DNA of 64,000 nt from Chamaecrista fasciculata (lineage: Eukaryota; Streptophyta; Magnoliopsida; Fabales; Fabaceae). Below are positions 46,429-59,935 of this stretch, piece after piece; position 1 is the stretch's first letter, and each line of letters starts with the position of its first letter. The DNA is taken from the NCBI GenBank assembly GCA_003254925.1, contig QANZ01027320.1, positions 42,472 to 106,471 on the forward strand, given 5' to 3'. The notes under the pieces were generated by a model. That model saw nothing but the letters and a program-made list of their open reading frames with translations. It had not been told where the DNA came from and made no database searches. Made by a program: the position numbers and the translations under genes.

Positions 46429-49400
46429 ATGGAGAAGGTGATGGGCATATGTACTAATCTTGGAACAAAACTTGCGAATGCATTGGTTGACAAAGCAATA
46501 CAAGAATCTCACTATTTATGTTGTTACCAAAGTTATGTTGGTGACTTTGATGACCAAAGGAAAAAACTCTCAATGATAGTAGATAGCGTGAATGAAGATA
46601 TAAAAGATGCTGGAAACAGAAACGAGAGTCGCATTGACCCTATAGTTCAAGGGTGGTTAGTTGATGCTGATGATCTCATCCAACAAGATACTAAAGAAAC
46701 GAAGAAATGGTTTTTTGGTTTGTGTACAAATTGCGTTTGGCAACACAAGTGGGCAAAGAGCTTCAACAGTTGAAGCTATATGATAAAGTCATCTTCACCG
46801 TTGTGTCCAATGCCAATCGGCCTACGGATGTAATCAAGATTCGGGGTGACATTGCACTACACCTAGGTTTGCCATTAGAAAAAGGAAGAGAATCAGAACA
46901 TGCAGAACAATTAATGACCAAAATAGCTAAAGGCAAAGAGAAGATACTGATAATTCTTGATGATGTTTGGGATAAGGAGCTCAATCTTCATGCAATTGGG
47001 ATTCCAGTTGGTCAGCACCAAGAGGGTCAATGCAGTGTTTTGATCACCACACGTAATTTGAGAATTTGCAGAGAAATGGGGTGCCAAAAGGCAATTCAAC
47101 TGGAGACTTTATCTACTGAGGATGCACTGAAACTTTTCCTATTTCATTCGGGTAAAAGTGATGATGGTGATTCTTCTAACGCAGATTTTAGGGAAGTGGC
47201 CTTACGTATTGTTAAGGAGTGTGGAAGATTACCTGTTGCCATTGTACCACTTGCAAGAGCCTTAAATTTTGAGCCTCTAGAATATTGGAATGATAATTTA
47301 ACAAGGCTGCAAAATTTTAACCCAATGTCCCATGATGTCCATGAGGATTTGATTGAGGCTTATAAATCTTTGAGCTTGAGCTATGAAAATCTAAAGGATA
47401 AAAAAGCCCAAAAGCTCTTCCTCATGTGCTCTTTGTTCCCAGAAGATTTTGAAATCCCTGTAGAGCTTTTAACAAGAATTGCTATAGGTATGGGGCTCTC
47501 TGGAGAAGCTGATATGTACTATATAGCAAGAAGCCACGTGTCTGCTATTCAACACAAACTCTTAGATTCTTGTTTATTGTCCAAGTCTATGAGCGAATGC
47601 GTAAAGATGCATGACTTGATTCGTGAAGTGGCTCTATCGATAGCAAGATAAGAGGCTCAAGAGGTCATGAATTCTATGTCAACTCTAAAATGGAATATAC
47701 AGTATTCATCCTGGAACTGCAATGACTTCCCTAATCGTTTTGATGGTGGTGAACTTGAGTTTCTGTTAGTAAGGATAAAGACAAATGGTTATGTACAAGT
47801 ACCTGATGCATTATTCAGAGGCCTAATGAAGCTTAGAGTCATGCTTTTGATTTGCATTGATGATTCACGAATTCTAGCTCCATCATTGCTGAAGTCAACT
47901 CAGCCCCTCGAATATATTCGAACGCTACTGTTATCAAATTGGGGGTTAGGAGACATATCTGTTATTGGAAACCTACATAGGCTTGAGACTCTTGAGTTGA
48001 TTAATTGTTCAATCAGTGAATTGCCAGATGAAGTTGCAAAACTGAAGAAACTGGTGTTGTTGGGGTTGAGAAGTTGTCAAATTGAAAAAAAGAATCCTTT
48101 TAAAGTGATTGAAAAATGCCCAAAATTGGAAGAGCTATATTATGTTGAAAATGCCGATATACTAGAATCTGCAATCGAATTTCATCAGTAAAGGTATCAG
48201 ATAGAAACTCCTGCTACATTGGAAAGGTATCATATAGTAGTCTGGGGGGCATATTTTCCAGAAGTGGATGATTCAATATCAAGATGTTTCCAACCAGGCT
48301 ATTTAAGTGAAATATTCTCTGAAGCAACATTGAAATCTTTGGCAGCAAGAGCAGAGATTCTTTACTTAGACGTTAAGGATGAAAGATGGAAAAATGTTAT
48401 TCCTGACATTGATCCTATGAATGGCATGAGAGACTTGATTAAGCTTAGTTTGATCCGTTCTTCAGCTGTGGACTACCTAATGAATATAGATAATCTTCAA
48501 TCTGGTGTGACTGTCTTCTCCAAGTTAGTTGACTTATCACTTTATTCCTCAGATGTGAAAGAATTATTTCGTGGTCCTTTTCCTATTGGCTCGTTCAAGA
48601 AATTAGAGTTTCTATACATAGAAGAATGTTCTTATTTAGAAGCGGCACCATTATTCAAGGGCAATCTAGACTTGGGAAATCTTAAGTTTATACAACTAGG
48701 AGGGTGTCGAGTGACGTTTCTTTTCGAAACATCCACAGCTCAAAGTCTGAAGTAGCTGGAAATATTGAAGATACATGAATGTGAACAGCTGAAATGCATA
48801 ATAGCGGATGAGAGATCATATGAGACGAAAGTATTGGATGATCCAAATCGAAAGGGTCACAATTCAAATTTCAATTTGAAAATTCTCAAGGTTTGGGGGT
48901 GTCCCAAATTAGAATTCATGTTTCCAATTTCTTTCGCTGAAAACACTCAACAACTGGAAAAGGTGAGCATTGTTGGATGCGAAGAGTTGGAGTACATATT
49001 TGGCGGCCACTACTCAAATGCAGAGGGTTCATATCAAATACAAAATCAAGCCATATTCCCTTCACTTAAGAAGATGAAAATTCTAGAATCACCAAAATTC
49101 ACTGGCATGTTTCCTGCAGAATGTTGTCATCATGTCTCTTCTATTGTGATGACTACACAAGATTGTTTGAAGGTAGAAGATTCCAGTGCCACTAACACTT
49201 TCTCTTGGGCTCATATTTGTTGCTTTTTGCCAAAATCAAGTGCCACAAGTGTAGACAAACCTTTTGTTTCCAAGGAAACTCTACCATATCACACTGGCTC
49301 ACAGGTACCACTCTATCTTGATCTTTATGAGTAAGTGTTCTTATATCTCAAGATTATCTAATTAATTTTGACTTTTTCCACGTGGAATCCAATGAACAGA

Positions 49401-52400
49401 CAATTTGTGCAGTTACTGACAAAGAACTTGTTTGTGCTTGTATGGAACACAGATGTTAAAGGCTAAAAAGGACTTCAATATAGTTGGGTGTCTTATGAGA
49501 AGACCATTAAACCCATCCTATATTAGAAAGATGGATATTTCTGGCAGCTCCAAGTTGACATCGTTGTTCACACTTCCCGCCGCTTCTTCAATGTCCTTGT
49601 TGGAACAGCTGAATGTGAAGGATTGCAATGGACTGAAGCACATAGTAACTGTAGAAGAGGAAGATGGTGATGATCACATGAATCACAACTCCATTTTTCC
49701 AAACTTAAAGGAGATTTCAATCTGGGATTGTGACCTTTTGGAAGATGTGTTTCCAGCTTCTCATTGTACAAAGTTTGATCATTTAGAATGTATGAGAGTC
49801 ATTAGAGTTCCCAAGTTGAGATATGTGTTTGGGAAATGCCATTGGGAAGATATTCTACCTCAACAGAATCAGAATGTTGAGATTTTCCTTCCTGCTCTTA
49901 CAGGCAATGGAGATGCAGCCAGAAAATTTCACTGATATTATTTTAGAGGATGTCAAAATAGAAAGGATTTATGATCTTGAAGGACTTCAAATTGAAGGAC
50001 CTGTCAAGTCAAGGCTAGAAACCTTATATTTGACAAATCTACCTTTGTTAAAGGATATATGTGTGGGAAGTAGAAATATTTTAAGCCTATGTAATCTTTC
50101 CAAGATAATAATCAAAGAATGCAACAAATTGCAGTTTATCTTCTCTGCATCAATCTTGCAAAGCCTGCCAAAGTTAAAGCTTCTACAAGCATCAGAGTGC
50201 CAAGAGTTATTGCAGATCATTGAAGACACCAATGAAAATGTTCTTGTTTCAAGTCAAAATTGTTTCCCTGAGTTGAATGAAATTCACATCGAAAAGTGTG
50301 AAAAACTGAAATGCCTATTCTCTGTCACTTCATTTGGTATTCTTCCAAAGTTAGAGAAGTTGATAATAAAAGAAGCCCCTAAGCTCACACAAGTATTTGG
50401 ATACAAACAAGGTGAGACAAAAAAGCTTAAGGATGTGTTTCCAAAGCTATCTCATTTACAACTTGTGGATTTGCAAAGCACTGGGAGTGTTTGCCAAGGA
50501 ATTCATTTCCAAATGGTCCCGCGACGTATTGTGAGTCACTGTCCCAAAATCTCCATCACCTCAACTACAGAGGACACTACATCTAAAAATGAAGGTAAGC
50601 ATTCATAGCATTATTGATAATCACAATTTTTAGTATTTATATAATTTCCTTATAATGATGTAATTGTATTAATTCCTGATATATGCAGAATCTCAAGCAG
50701 CTAAGTTAAAGAGCATGTCGTCTCCACCAAGCATTGTAAATAAAAAGCCAAGAGCTTGTCCTTTTGACAACTTGTTTGTCCTAAAGAACAGTGTTTAAGA
50801 TTTATTACGTTTGGTGATTACTTTCTCTACTTTTTATATCATCTGTCCTTTTTTTTTTCAGAGTCCACAAGCAGTAACATATCAAATAGTTGAAGACACA
50901 TTGAATAGATCACTAAATATAACTGAGGTACGTTATAATTAATAAATTACTATTGTTTCTTTCTAATAATATTATCATAAGTTCATTACTTTATTCAATT
51001 GTGTAGGAACTTATTTCTCCTAGAGCTGAGAGTTTAAGATTTATTCAAATTTTGTTAATGACTTGACATCATTTTATTTACTTTTTTAAATCATATGTTA
51101 TTTCTTACTTGTTTTTTGAGTAAAAAAGAAGTAACAAATTAAATGATCCACCAAATATGACGATAGCTTTTTTTTTTCTTTCTTATATGATGATTTCAAT
51201 TGCTTCTTGCCAAAAACCTGCACTTGCACAAATGATTTGCAAAGTTTGGACAGTAAATTAAGAACAATTAATGCTTTGAAGAGAAGGCTCTAAAGAGATT
51301 GCAAAAAAAAATTAATTAGTTATTATTACTTTGTGCAATGCAACAGATTGAGGAAATAGAGGAGGCAAGTGATCTGGATGGTCCTAAATTAAATGATTCT
51401 ATAATACCAGACCAAATCATCATATCAGAACAGAGCAAGCCATCACAAGCACCATGTGTTATTCCTTCACAGAATAAATCTCAACAAGTAAGATTATCAT
51501 TACTTTAATTCTAATAGAGAACATATTAATGCTTGATTGCTTAAACTATAATGTGGCCTTTTGTATATGCAACAAAATCAGGAAACAGTGGAGGCAAGTG
51601 TTCAAGATGGACCTAAAATAAAGGATCTTGCAATATCGGATCAAACCCTGGATTCAACAGTAAGCAACACAAAACAAGTGCCATTTGTTATTTCTTCACA
51701 AAATGGATCTCCACAATTATGCTTTTTTTTCCTTCTAATGTAGAACAAAATCATAATAGATCACTTAAACTTTATGCAGCGTTTTTCATTTACTTGCTCA
51801 TGCAGGATATGTTGGTTGATGAAGAAGTTAAGAAGGAAACAAACATAATGGGTCAACAAGTACTAACAAAACCAACACCTGATACACATTCAATTGACTC
51901 AAATAATGTTAACAGTCTACTAATTTTGTATTCTAATGATTTAGCGTCACTGAAAAGTGTAACTTATACATATACTTTGCTGTTCCAATGTGCAGAATAT
52001 TGAAATCAGTATTGGAGAAGATCCTCAATTGGAGAAAGATTGCAAGCCAAATTCATCAACTTATTCCAAAATAGGGATCAAGTATCCAGGCCCATCAACT
52101 TCTACCAAGGTAGGATTAATTTTAATGTTGCATTCAGTTTATCTTTGAATATATCTCTTGTCGCTTATTTATCACCTGGCTTAGGAGCTTCATGTAAAGA
52201 AGTCAACGGATGATAGAGAAGTATTTGGAGAAGGCAAAAGGACCAAGGATGATCCAGGAAGAATTGATAAGTCAATAAAAAATGCACAAGTAGGTTCTTT
52301 ACTTCAATAGATGACACCTCTCCTGTCTTGGTAAAGATTAGCCTCAGAACCTGCATATGTGCATATATTATGCTAAATTTGATGAAAAGTGTTCATCCAA

Positions 52401-54014
52401 TCTAAGAGGCATCTTTCCAAAATTAATTTAGTTTGCAAAGTTTATGACTAAACCCTTTTCAATAGAATTTATTTGTAAAACCAATGCTTCTGATGGTCAA
52501 CAAAACAGGGACTTAAACGGACAAACCCATATTTTTCTCTAAAATTATTGTTAATGTATATTAATGTTTATTAATGACTTCTACTCATTTTATCCTTTGA
52601 TTTATATCTTGTGCCATTGCTCAGAGTGACAAGGGAGAAACAACTGAACTTGTTGAAAAGGGCTTGGCAATAAAAGAGAACAATAACACCCCAAATTTGA
52701 CAAAGGTACATACACCAACTGTACTTTTATATCGTAAAACAGACCTATATATGAAATCAACAAACTGTCTCTCAATAAATATAAGAAAAATCTTTATGAA
52801 GAACTTAAGTTCTGTAGCCACTTATTCATATCTTATGGTGTGGGATAAAGTATCAAGGGGCTAGAAAGTGTAGTTGAGCAAGTTAATACAAAATTAGCTA
52901 GTATGGATAACACTTCTACGAACCTGTAAACTAATTTTTGCCTTGAGATTATGCAACAGGAAACAGTGGATCCAAGTGGTCACGAAGGTCCTAAATTAAA
53001 GAAAACTGTTGTAGGAGAAGAGATAATGGAATCAGACCAAGACAATGCATCATTTGATGCATTTGTTACTTTACAAAATGAATCTCCACATGTAAAATTA
53101 TCATCCTTTCTGATGTAAAATAAAGTTAAGGTAGATGATTTAAAATTATGGAATCTATGGAATTAAAATTTAACTTTTCTTCTTGTACTTGCATATCTAT
53201 TATACCAAAATTATAGGCAAGACTAATGAATCATATGATTCAATTCAGGGTCAAATCATGGTCAGTCAAACTGATACTCACTCTGATGAGGAATGTAAGG
53301 CAGACAACTTAAGCCCTCAACAATTTGAAGATGATGATCTCATTAAATTATATCGAATAATGGAGAAAGGTCCTAATGTCGGTTTTCGCAATATGTCTCA
53401 AGCTTCTCTGATTGGAAATAATGAGGTTGCTAGGGCCTTTGCCGACTTAGAAGCCTCTTTGAAAATGAGTCTAGAAGAGATAACTTGCTCGGAAGAAAAT
53501 ATAGTTTTCCTTGAGAATGCTCTCAAGTTCTTGTCCACCCATTATCATGAAGATGAAGCTTCCTCTAATGGCCTTAAACCGACAATAAAATCACTGCACC
53601 AAGAAATCCCAAGTATTCTTGCTTCCTTCAAGGAAGCCTCCATTAGGCTTGCTTCTACTGAAACATCCCACAAGCTTGAGGAAACAGACAAGTATATCAA
53701 CGAAGAACTCCCTCAATGAAAGAATGCAGCCGTTTCTCTTGTTTCTGAAATTCACAAGACTCGACAGAAGGAAGCACAACTGAAGGAGCAAATCTCTAGC
53801 TTGCAGGCAGAGCTAAAGAAGAAAGAGAGAGAAATCAAAGATTGTGAGATGAAGCTATCATTTCTTCAAGAGCAAAAGAAGAAGAGTGTTTCAGAGACCA
53901 TAGGGTTTTTAGAGGAGTTCTGAAGATGTGAAGAAAGAAAGGTCTCAAATCATGGAAGACAGAAAGAAGGTAAGACAAGAATTAGAAAAGTGGTGGAAAG
54001 CAACATTGCTGTAG
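46429..54014 (+). pseudogene. Gene D: CC-NB-LRR pseudogene lacking its P-loop
   Basis: Full-length relative of A-C, broken many times. CC exon start ATG 46429 (MEKVMGICTN). At 46742 a deletion joins the TGGCA of the CC-end WQ codons to the TGGCA of the post-P-loop MATQ codons, removing about 250 bases and Walker A and shifting frame. The frame continues from 46746 with LILDDVW and a KMHDL motif, but has stops at 47649, 48189 and 48753. Exon 1 ends 49304. LRR exons 2 and 3 are fused by a deletion near 49903, with a frameshift. Cassette exons are recognisable at 50689-50735, 50862-50927, 51347-51487, 51582-51716 (donor lost), 51806-51880, 51996-52109, 52185 onward, 52625-52705 and 52960-53092. 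The tail exon (53249-54014) has TGA at 53717 and a frameshift near 53922. No functional receptor is expected. Confidence 0.92.
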
Positions 54015-54617
54015 GGAATGTTTATCAAGTAGAAGCTTTATACATTTGAGTTTGTCGATTTAATAAACCTTGACATGTGAAAACTTTATAGTGTGCCAGA
54101 GTCTTTATAAGTGAACATTTTTTTTGGATTGTATAATCTTCAAAATTTGTGCAAGCACCTTCCATTAATATATCGTACTGGATTATTGCCCACTATCACT
54201 ATTGTTTCAATATATTTGTACACCAACCTAGAAGCTTAATCATTGAATGAACTTAAGTATCATGTTCTGGTAAATCACATGTCTAGAGTAGCTAATATAT
54301 TTCAATCATTATGATCATGTTTGATGAGGTTACATCGATGTTGCACATTATTAGGATAAATGAGTAGTGCTGTAAAACCATATAAAAAACATAGTTGGAA
54401 TGAGTTTGAATGGATATGTTAATGGATTACTTTACACTGATTCAAGACAAAAACAAAAAACTAGTTTAGCATCGCTTATTTAGGGTGTTTTTTGGAAATT
54501 AAGAGGAAAACAGACGAAAAGAGATCAAAGATATCCTTAAATTGAGAATTATAGAAGAGATGACACTGAAGAGATTACAAACTAATCAATTTAATATTAC
54601 TTTGTGCTATACAACAG
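54015..54617. other. 3' flank of gene D
   Basis: Closely matches the 3' flank of gene B (from 26415) for about 300 bases, supporting their shared 3' ends. Nothing else seen. Confidence 0.5.
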
Positions 54618-54800
54618 ATTCAGGAAAAAAAGGAGGCAAGTGATCAAGAAACCATCAAATTATAGTAAAAGCAAGCCATCCCAAGCACCTTGTGAATGTG
54701 ATATTCCTTCACAAAATAAATCTCCTACATGTATGATTATCATTGTTTTCATATTAAAGTCATTAAGAATATTCCAACATCATTTTACACCTCTCTTCTG
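54618..54800 (+). pseudogene. Relic cassette exons of the 5'-truncated paralog E
   Basis: An E-cassette exon at 54618-54730 opens after ACAACAG with IQEKKEASDQE. It has an internal TAG and ends with KSPT before GTATG. About 57 bases on, the end of an F cassette (TCTTCTG/GTAAATAAG) is recognisable at 54789-54800. The intervening cassettes are gone. These are leftovers of a member that once preceded locus E. Confidence 0.65.
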
Positions 54801-55162
54801 GTAAATAAGTTCTGCTACTTTTTACATATTGTTATTGAGATTAATTGTTCCATTTTGTTCATTTTAGATCTTTGGACCATGCAATATTCTTGGAACTCTT
54901 GATGTTGTAATGCTTGGCTAATTTTAGGATCTCTATAGGTAAGTTTGTAGTTTTCAGCTTTATTTTTGGGCTATAAGCTTTGTTTTTCTTTATGGAAGCC
55001 TTTAATTCAATATGCAACTATACATTACGGAGCCAAATTCTCAGAAATAATTTTGCTTACAAGTCAAACTGTTTGAGAACTTACTCATAATTAATTCTAG
55101 TGTATATAGTTAGAGTGGCAAAGCAGTGATAAGTGAAACCTTGGGAAAGGTTCCTTCTCTTT

Positions 55163-55548
55163 TTGTAATTGGCAAAATCATTAATTCCGTTCCCAAACAT
55201 TACGTCAATTGTTAATTTCGTCCCTAATCTTTTTTATTGTCAATTTCGTCCTCAATGTTTTACATTTTGGTCAATTTTATCCTTTAACTAACTTTTTTCA
55301 ATAAATTAACGACAGACTACATCTTGTTTTTCAATCTGAGTTAAGATTTGAGTTTAATTTTCTATCAATTTTACATTATTATATCATTAGTCATGTAGAT
55401 TATATCATTAATATTTTGTTAAGGTTAGAGCAAATAATAAAATTGATCAAAATGTGAAACATTGAGGACGAAATTGACAGTAAAAAAATATTGGGGACAA
55501 AATTAACAATTGGTGAAAAGTTTGGAGACAAAATTAATACTTTTATCT
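55163..55548. mobile_element. Foldback element of a 'AATTTCGTCC' family
   Basis: The left arm has 'GTCAATTTCGTCCTCAATG' and the right arm has the complement 'CATTGAGGACGAAATTGAC'. Complementarity extends for about 130 bases on each side of an AT-rich loop. Exact ends and target duplication are not resolved. Confidence 0.6.
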
Positions 55549-56521
55549 TTTCTAATATAATAACCGGAGAAAACTAATTATTTGGTATTGAATTTCCTGA
55601 TATTATTAATCAATCTAAACTAATTAAAATATATAATTTGATCCCTAAAATTTTTTCAATTGTTAACTATTTGATCCTCAGAGTATTTAAGAGGAAATGA
55701 GGGACTGAGAGGCCAAATTCTCTAGACAAAGTGGAATATTTGAATCCAAGAACCACGCGGTGGCACGATCTTGAAATCAAAACTGAGAGACGAATCTTGA
55801 GGATTCGGATTTTCGCGTTTTGAAACCTTGATTTCGCGCCGATAGCCGAGATTCGTTTTGTGCATGTAAATTGGAGTGAAAAACAGAGAAAAAGCGACGG
55901 ATTGGAGGAGAGGAATCTGAATAATAGAGAACGAATTTGAGAAGAAAGAGACTAGAATCAAGGACCGAGTCTCGGTTCGTTTTTGTTCATCCTATTACTC
56001 GTTTTTCTGCGTTTTCTGTTCTTTGTCTTTTTATTATAATTATTCTGGGCTGTTGTATATAATATGTTGCAATTCTGGGTGAAAATTTGGCAAGAACAAT
56101 GGAGGTTTTTTCTCCAAATGTGTTCTAGATCCATGGCCACAGGATGCTCGATGAAATGCTACTGTGAAATCTTCTTTCTTTTTTCTTTTTTTTTCTTTCT
56201 CGCGTTTGCTAAAATTTATGCCGTAGCTCATTCTCAGATTGATTGATTCTCTGCTTCACATTTTCGATTATCATGTTGTAAGTTTGATTGTGAAAAATTG
56301 GTCAAAGAGAATCAAGAAATCGAGAAGAAAGAGTGAAAAAGAAAGAGAAGAGGAAACGGACCAAATTGAAAGTAATAAGAATGTTGAGGGTCTGAAAGTA
56401 TGAATAAGAGTTAGATTGGGGACTTTTCTGACTTCAATATGACGGAACAACGGGAAATAGAATAACTAATGAAAGTTTCAGGGTTCTTTTTCATTCTATC
56501 TTATATCTTATATTATATGGC

Positions 56522-56687
56522 TCCACCCCTTTCTGATCGTCCATGTTTAAAACCATATAGTATATGAAATTAAAAATAAGAGAAAATTTACTATTTGATT
56601 TCTCTTTCTTTACTAAGTTAACAATTTAATCCCTTATTTATTTTACATAAATATTTGCGTGCCATTTAGGGCACGCAAAGCCCCTAG
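56522..56687 (+). mobile_element. Helitron-type element, second copy
   Basis: Homologous to 42733-42895, from TCCACCCCTTTCTG to CTAG before a T. The 3' hairpin is perfect: GCGTGCC (56657-56663) with GGCACGC (56670-56676), then seven bases and CTAG (56684-56687). The base before the TC is C rather than A. Confidence 0.72.
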
Positions 56688-57129
56688 TATAGTATATTGT
56701 GGTGAAAATGGCATTTCGGTCTTTTAAACTGGTTCACTTGAATCACTTCCGTGTGAGTTAAAAAAGGTAGGGACTGAAATGCAGAGAATTGAGAGTGTTG
56801 AGGGGCCTCACGTTTTTATTTCGGAACGGCTTGTTTGGAATTGCCTTTGGCAGTTTGGCTTAATGATATTTGTAAATAATCTTGTTTAAATAAGTATATA
56901 ACGATTCGAACCTTTAAAACGTAGATTTTAAGTTTTTTTTTACTTGAATGGCCAAAAAAAAAAGTTCCATTGTATAAATTTTACTTTTATTTTCATTTTT
57001 ATTATATTATTTTGCATCCATTTTATTACTCTTTTTTCTTATTTCTTCGCAATTTATTATTTTCTCTTTTCAATTATTGTGTATCTTATCATCTTCAAAA
57101 AATTACAAATAGGTCCCTGTATACATATT

Positions 57130-57310
57130 ATCTAAGGACTAAAATGAAAACTTAAAAAAAAATTTAGGGTTAATATGTAATTTTTGAAAAATTTGTTATG
57201 GTTAAAATTACAAAATAGCTTCAAAGGGTACTAAAGTATTAATGGAGAATACCACAAGGTGCCAAAATGTCAAGTTTCAAACCACAGGGTACCAAAGTGT
57301 AATTTACCCT
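57130..57310. mobile_element. Half of a 'TTTGGTACC' foldback element
   Basis: Right-arm phrases only: AGGGTACCAAAGTGTAATTTACCC preceded by 'GTGCCAAAATGTCAAG' (shown in parts). No left arm was found, so it is a truncated relic. The TTTACCC end matches complete copies elsewhere. Confidence 0.5.
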
Positions 57311-57693
57311 ATTTAATTATTATGATTTTTTTGATTTTTCTTTTTGTAAACCATTATTATACTCTTTCATTTTTTTTTTGTAAATTATTATCATGCTCTC
57401 TTTTACTTTTTTTTTTTGGGGTAAATTTTAATCTTCTTTTGTCATTTTTTTAATGATTAAAAAATTTAATTTCAGTTGTTTTATTTTCGCATGATTATCT
57501 AGGGTAACCAATTCTTAGCAACCAGAGATATGAGAGTCCTTAAAAACCTTGTTGGTCATTTTGGTTCTTATAATTTTATCTTTATGGTAACATGTTGTTT
57601 TGCAGGGTAGCAACTAGCAATCATATAGCTGGAGCACGAAGATTGACTCAAGAATAGAATTAAACGTTTGGCCTCTTGTTCTATCTATCATTC

Positions 57694-59274
57694 ATGAATC
57701 CAAAGGATGAGAACTCTAATGAAGTAGCCACTCTTCGTGGTGAACTCCAGCAACAAAGGACTGAAATCACGGCCATGAATGCGCGAATGACTGATATTAG
57801 TAACACTCTCAATGCTTTGACTGATGCAATCCGAGGGATTACTAACCCACCACTACTTACTCCAAATGTCAGACGTGATACCAATGATTCTTCACTAGAG
57901 AAAGATAAGAAACTAGCTTCATCAACCCATTCAGAATTAGAGCCCTCGCACAATGAATCTACACAAGTAAGATTATAATTGTTTTTTGCTATAAAATAGA
58001 TATATGTTAGATTCCTTAATTTTTATGTCGCCTTTTGCATGTTCATGTACAGTTTTGATACGTTGAAGAAGCCAAGAATGAACCAACCACAATGGACAAT
58101 CTATTGAAATTGTATTTTAATTCTTATTTTAGTGTTACTAAAAGTATAACTTATTTATTTCATCGTTTGATGTTGCAGAAAACTGAAGCAATTGTAGAAG
58201 GATGTACTTCATCAGAAAAAGATAAAGGGACTCAATCAGAAGTAGAGATCAAGCATCCAAGGACATCAACTCCTACCAAGGTAGGATTAATGTTGCATCC
58301 ATTTCATACCAGTACTTCAGTTGAAAACACTCGCAATATATTTTTTTCTGAAAAAATTTGTAAGTGCTCATGCTACATAAATCTATTTGAAAACACTTTT
58401 ACAGTATAATTGTCACGTTAATATCTAAACTTCCATTTCTTAATAGTTTTTATGGGAAAGATCCTAATGATTCTTCTAACAGGTTCAATTCATGGAAGAA
58501 GATGATAACATCATCGATGAACATACTAAGATTGACCAGATAAGCTCTCAAAATTTTGAGGAGGAAGATCTCATTAAATTATTTCAAATAATGGAAGAAG
58601 ATGATAACATCATCCAAGTTCTCATGTCTCATGTTTCCGAAATTGCTGATGATGAGGTTGCCAATGCTTTTGCTGACTTAGAAGTCTCTTTGAAGATGAA
58701 TCTAAATGAGACAACTAGTTCAGAAGAAAGCATTATCCGCCTCCAAAATGCTCTCAATTTCTTGTCCACCCATTATTCGGAAGATGGTGTTGCTTCCTTT
58801 CACGGCGTTAAACCCACAATAGATTTTCTGCACCAAGAAATTCCAGGTATTCTATCTTCCTTCAAGCATGCCTCTGCTAGGCTTGCATCCATTGAAGAGA
58901 AGGAGAAATGTATCAATGAAGAACTCCCTCTAAGAAAGGAGGCCGTCTTTACTCTTATATCTGAAATTCACAAGACCGAGAAGTCTATGGAAGATGCCAA
59001 ACAGAAGGAAGTTGAATTGAAGGAGCAAATCACTAGGTTACAGGATGAACTAAACAAGAAAGAAAGAGAAATTAAAGATTATGAGATCAATTTATCATTT
59101 CTCAAAAAGCAGAAGAAGACAAGTGTTTCGGACACCCTAGAGTTCCTAGAGGAGTATAATGCTGTGAAGCAAGAAAGGTATCAAATTGAAAAGTGGTTTT
59201 CTCAGCAAGAAAAATTGAGGAAAGCGACACTTATGCACGGAATTTTCATCTTAAGCAGCAGCTTTAAACGTTAG
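57694..59274 (+). CDS. Locus E: short open gene with the NLR-tail domain but no NLR body
   Basis: Three predicted exons, 57694-57966, 58179-58280 and 58483-59274, all phase 0; about 388 residues. Exon 1 starts at ATG 57694. Its first 60 residues (MNPKDENSNEVATLRGELQQ, RTEITAMNARMTDISNTLNA) look like a coiled coil and occur nowhere else in the window. It then turns into a cassette-like SSLEKDKKLASSTHSE and ends with the cassette donor context. Exon 2 is a G cassette (34 codons). Exon 3 is an intact tail of 263 codons with EEEDLIKLFQIMEE and ANAFADLEVSLKMNLNETTS, and its MEEDDNII phrase occurs twice. The sequence before 57694 has an acceptor at 57605, so a 5' UTR exon is possible. It could be an expressed tail-only protein or the still-open end of a truncated pseudogene. 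The N-terminal piece resembles the opening of some retroelement gag proteins only loosely. Confidence 0.6.
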
Positions 59275-59700
59275 AGGTTGTTAAATAAATTTCTAGAAGC
59301 AACAGCAACAGAACAAAATTAGAAGTTTAAATTTCTAGTGTACAAGACAACCATGATCTATTGAATTATAATAAATTTTAAAGTTTGTCTAGCTATTTTA
59401 ATAGCTTCGATATCTTTGTACAAACAACCTACAAACTCAATCGTGGAATGAAGTTGAAACTAAGCTTAAGCCCAAAGCTTTCGAATTAGCATGTTCTTCC
59501 AATTACTTTCTTTATTTTTTAGTGTTTTTTATACAAAAATATTGAAAGAGAAGCTTTCATTGCATGGGATTACAATTTTTTAAAAAAAGTATAAATTATT
59601 TGTGCTTGTCTGTTGAAGGTCTCTCTTCAATCATTACAGTTTTTAATTCTGCTCTAAAAATTATGTGTGCTCTATTTCTTGTATTTGGACTCTTGATTTC
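59275..59700. other. 3' flank of locus E
   Basis: AT-rich DNA with no gene; 3' UTR-like at first, then leading into the next leader-like block. Confidence 0.4.
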
Positions 59701-59935
59701 TTTTAATAATAAAAAACAGAAAGTGAAATATATATAATCATTAGAGTTTCTGTTTCTGCTAGATAGTTTGTGAGTTGTATTCGTTCCATTTTGTTCCTCT
59801 CTTTGATTTTTATCTCCATTGTTTGTTGTTCTGTTTTGAAGGGGGAGGGGCGAGATAGAGGAGAAAAAAGGAAGCTTCCTGGTTGAAGGCATAAAGTTTT
59901 GAAATATTTGGAAGAGAGGATATATATTCTACTGC
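59700..59935 (+). promoter_or_regulatory. Leader-like block, copy of the gene A leader
   Basis: Shares GCTTCCTGGTTGAAGGCATA and the flanking order with 120-180 before gene A, followed by GAGAGGATATATAT where gene A has a GAGAG/GT donor. No NLR body follows within the window. It may belong to a lost or distant member. Confidence 0.4.

Larger units (their letters stand above)
54801..57605. other. Insert-rich stretch between relic exons and locus E
   Basis: No supportable gene. A foldback lies at about 55163-55548. At 55690-56450 there is a less AT-rich block with CG-containing phrases (TTCGCGCCGATAGCCGAG) unlike its surroundings, possibly captured sequence. A Helitron-type end is at 56522-56687. 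At 57130-57310 there is half of a 'TTTGGTACC' foldback. Confidence 0.45.

Noticed and set aside
58051-58095. D-cassette-like sequence in locus E ('GATACGTTGAAGAAGCCAAG')
   Set aside because: The acceptor-proximal reading frame is broken and no good donor is visible; it looks like a decayed cassette that the predicted transcript skips.
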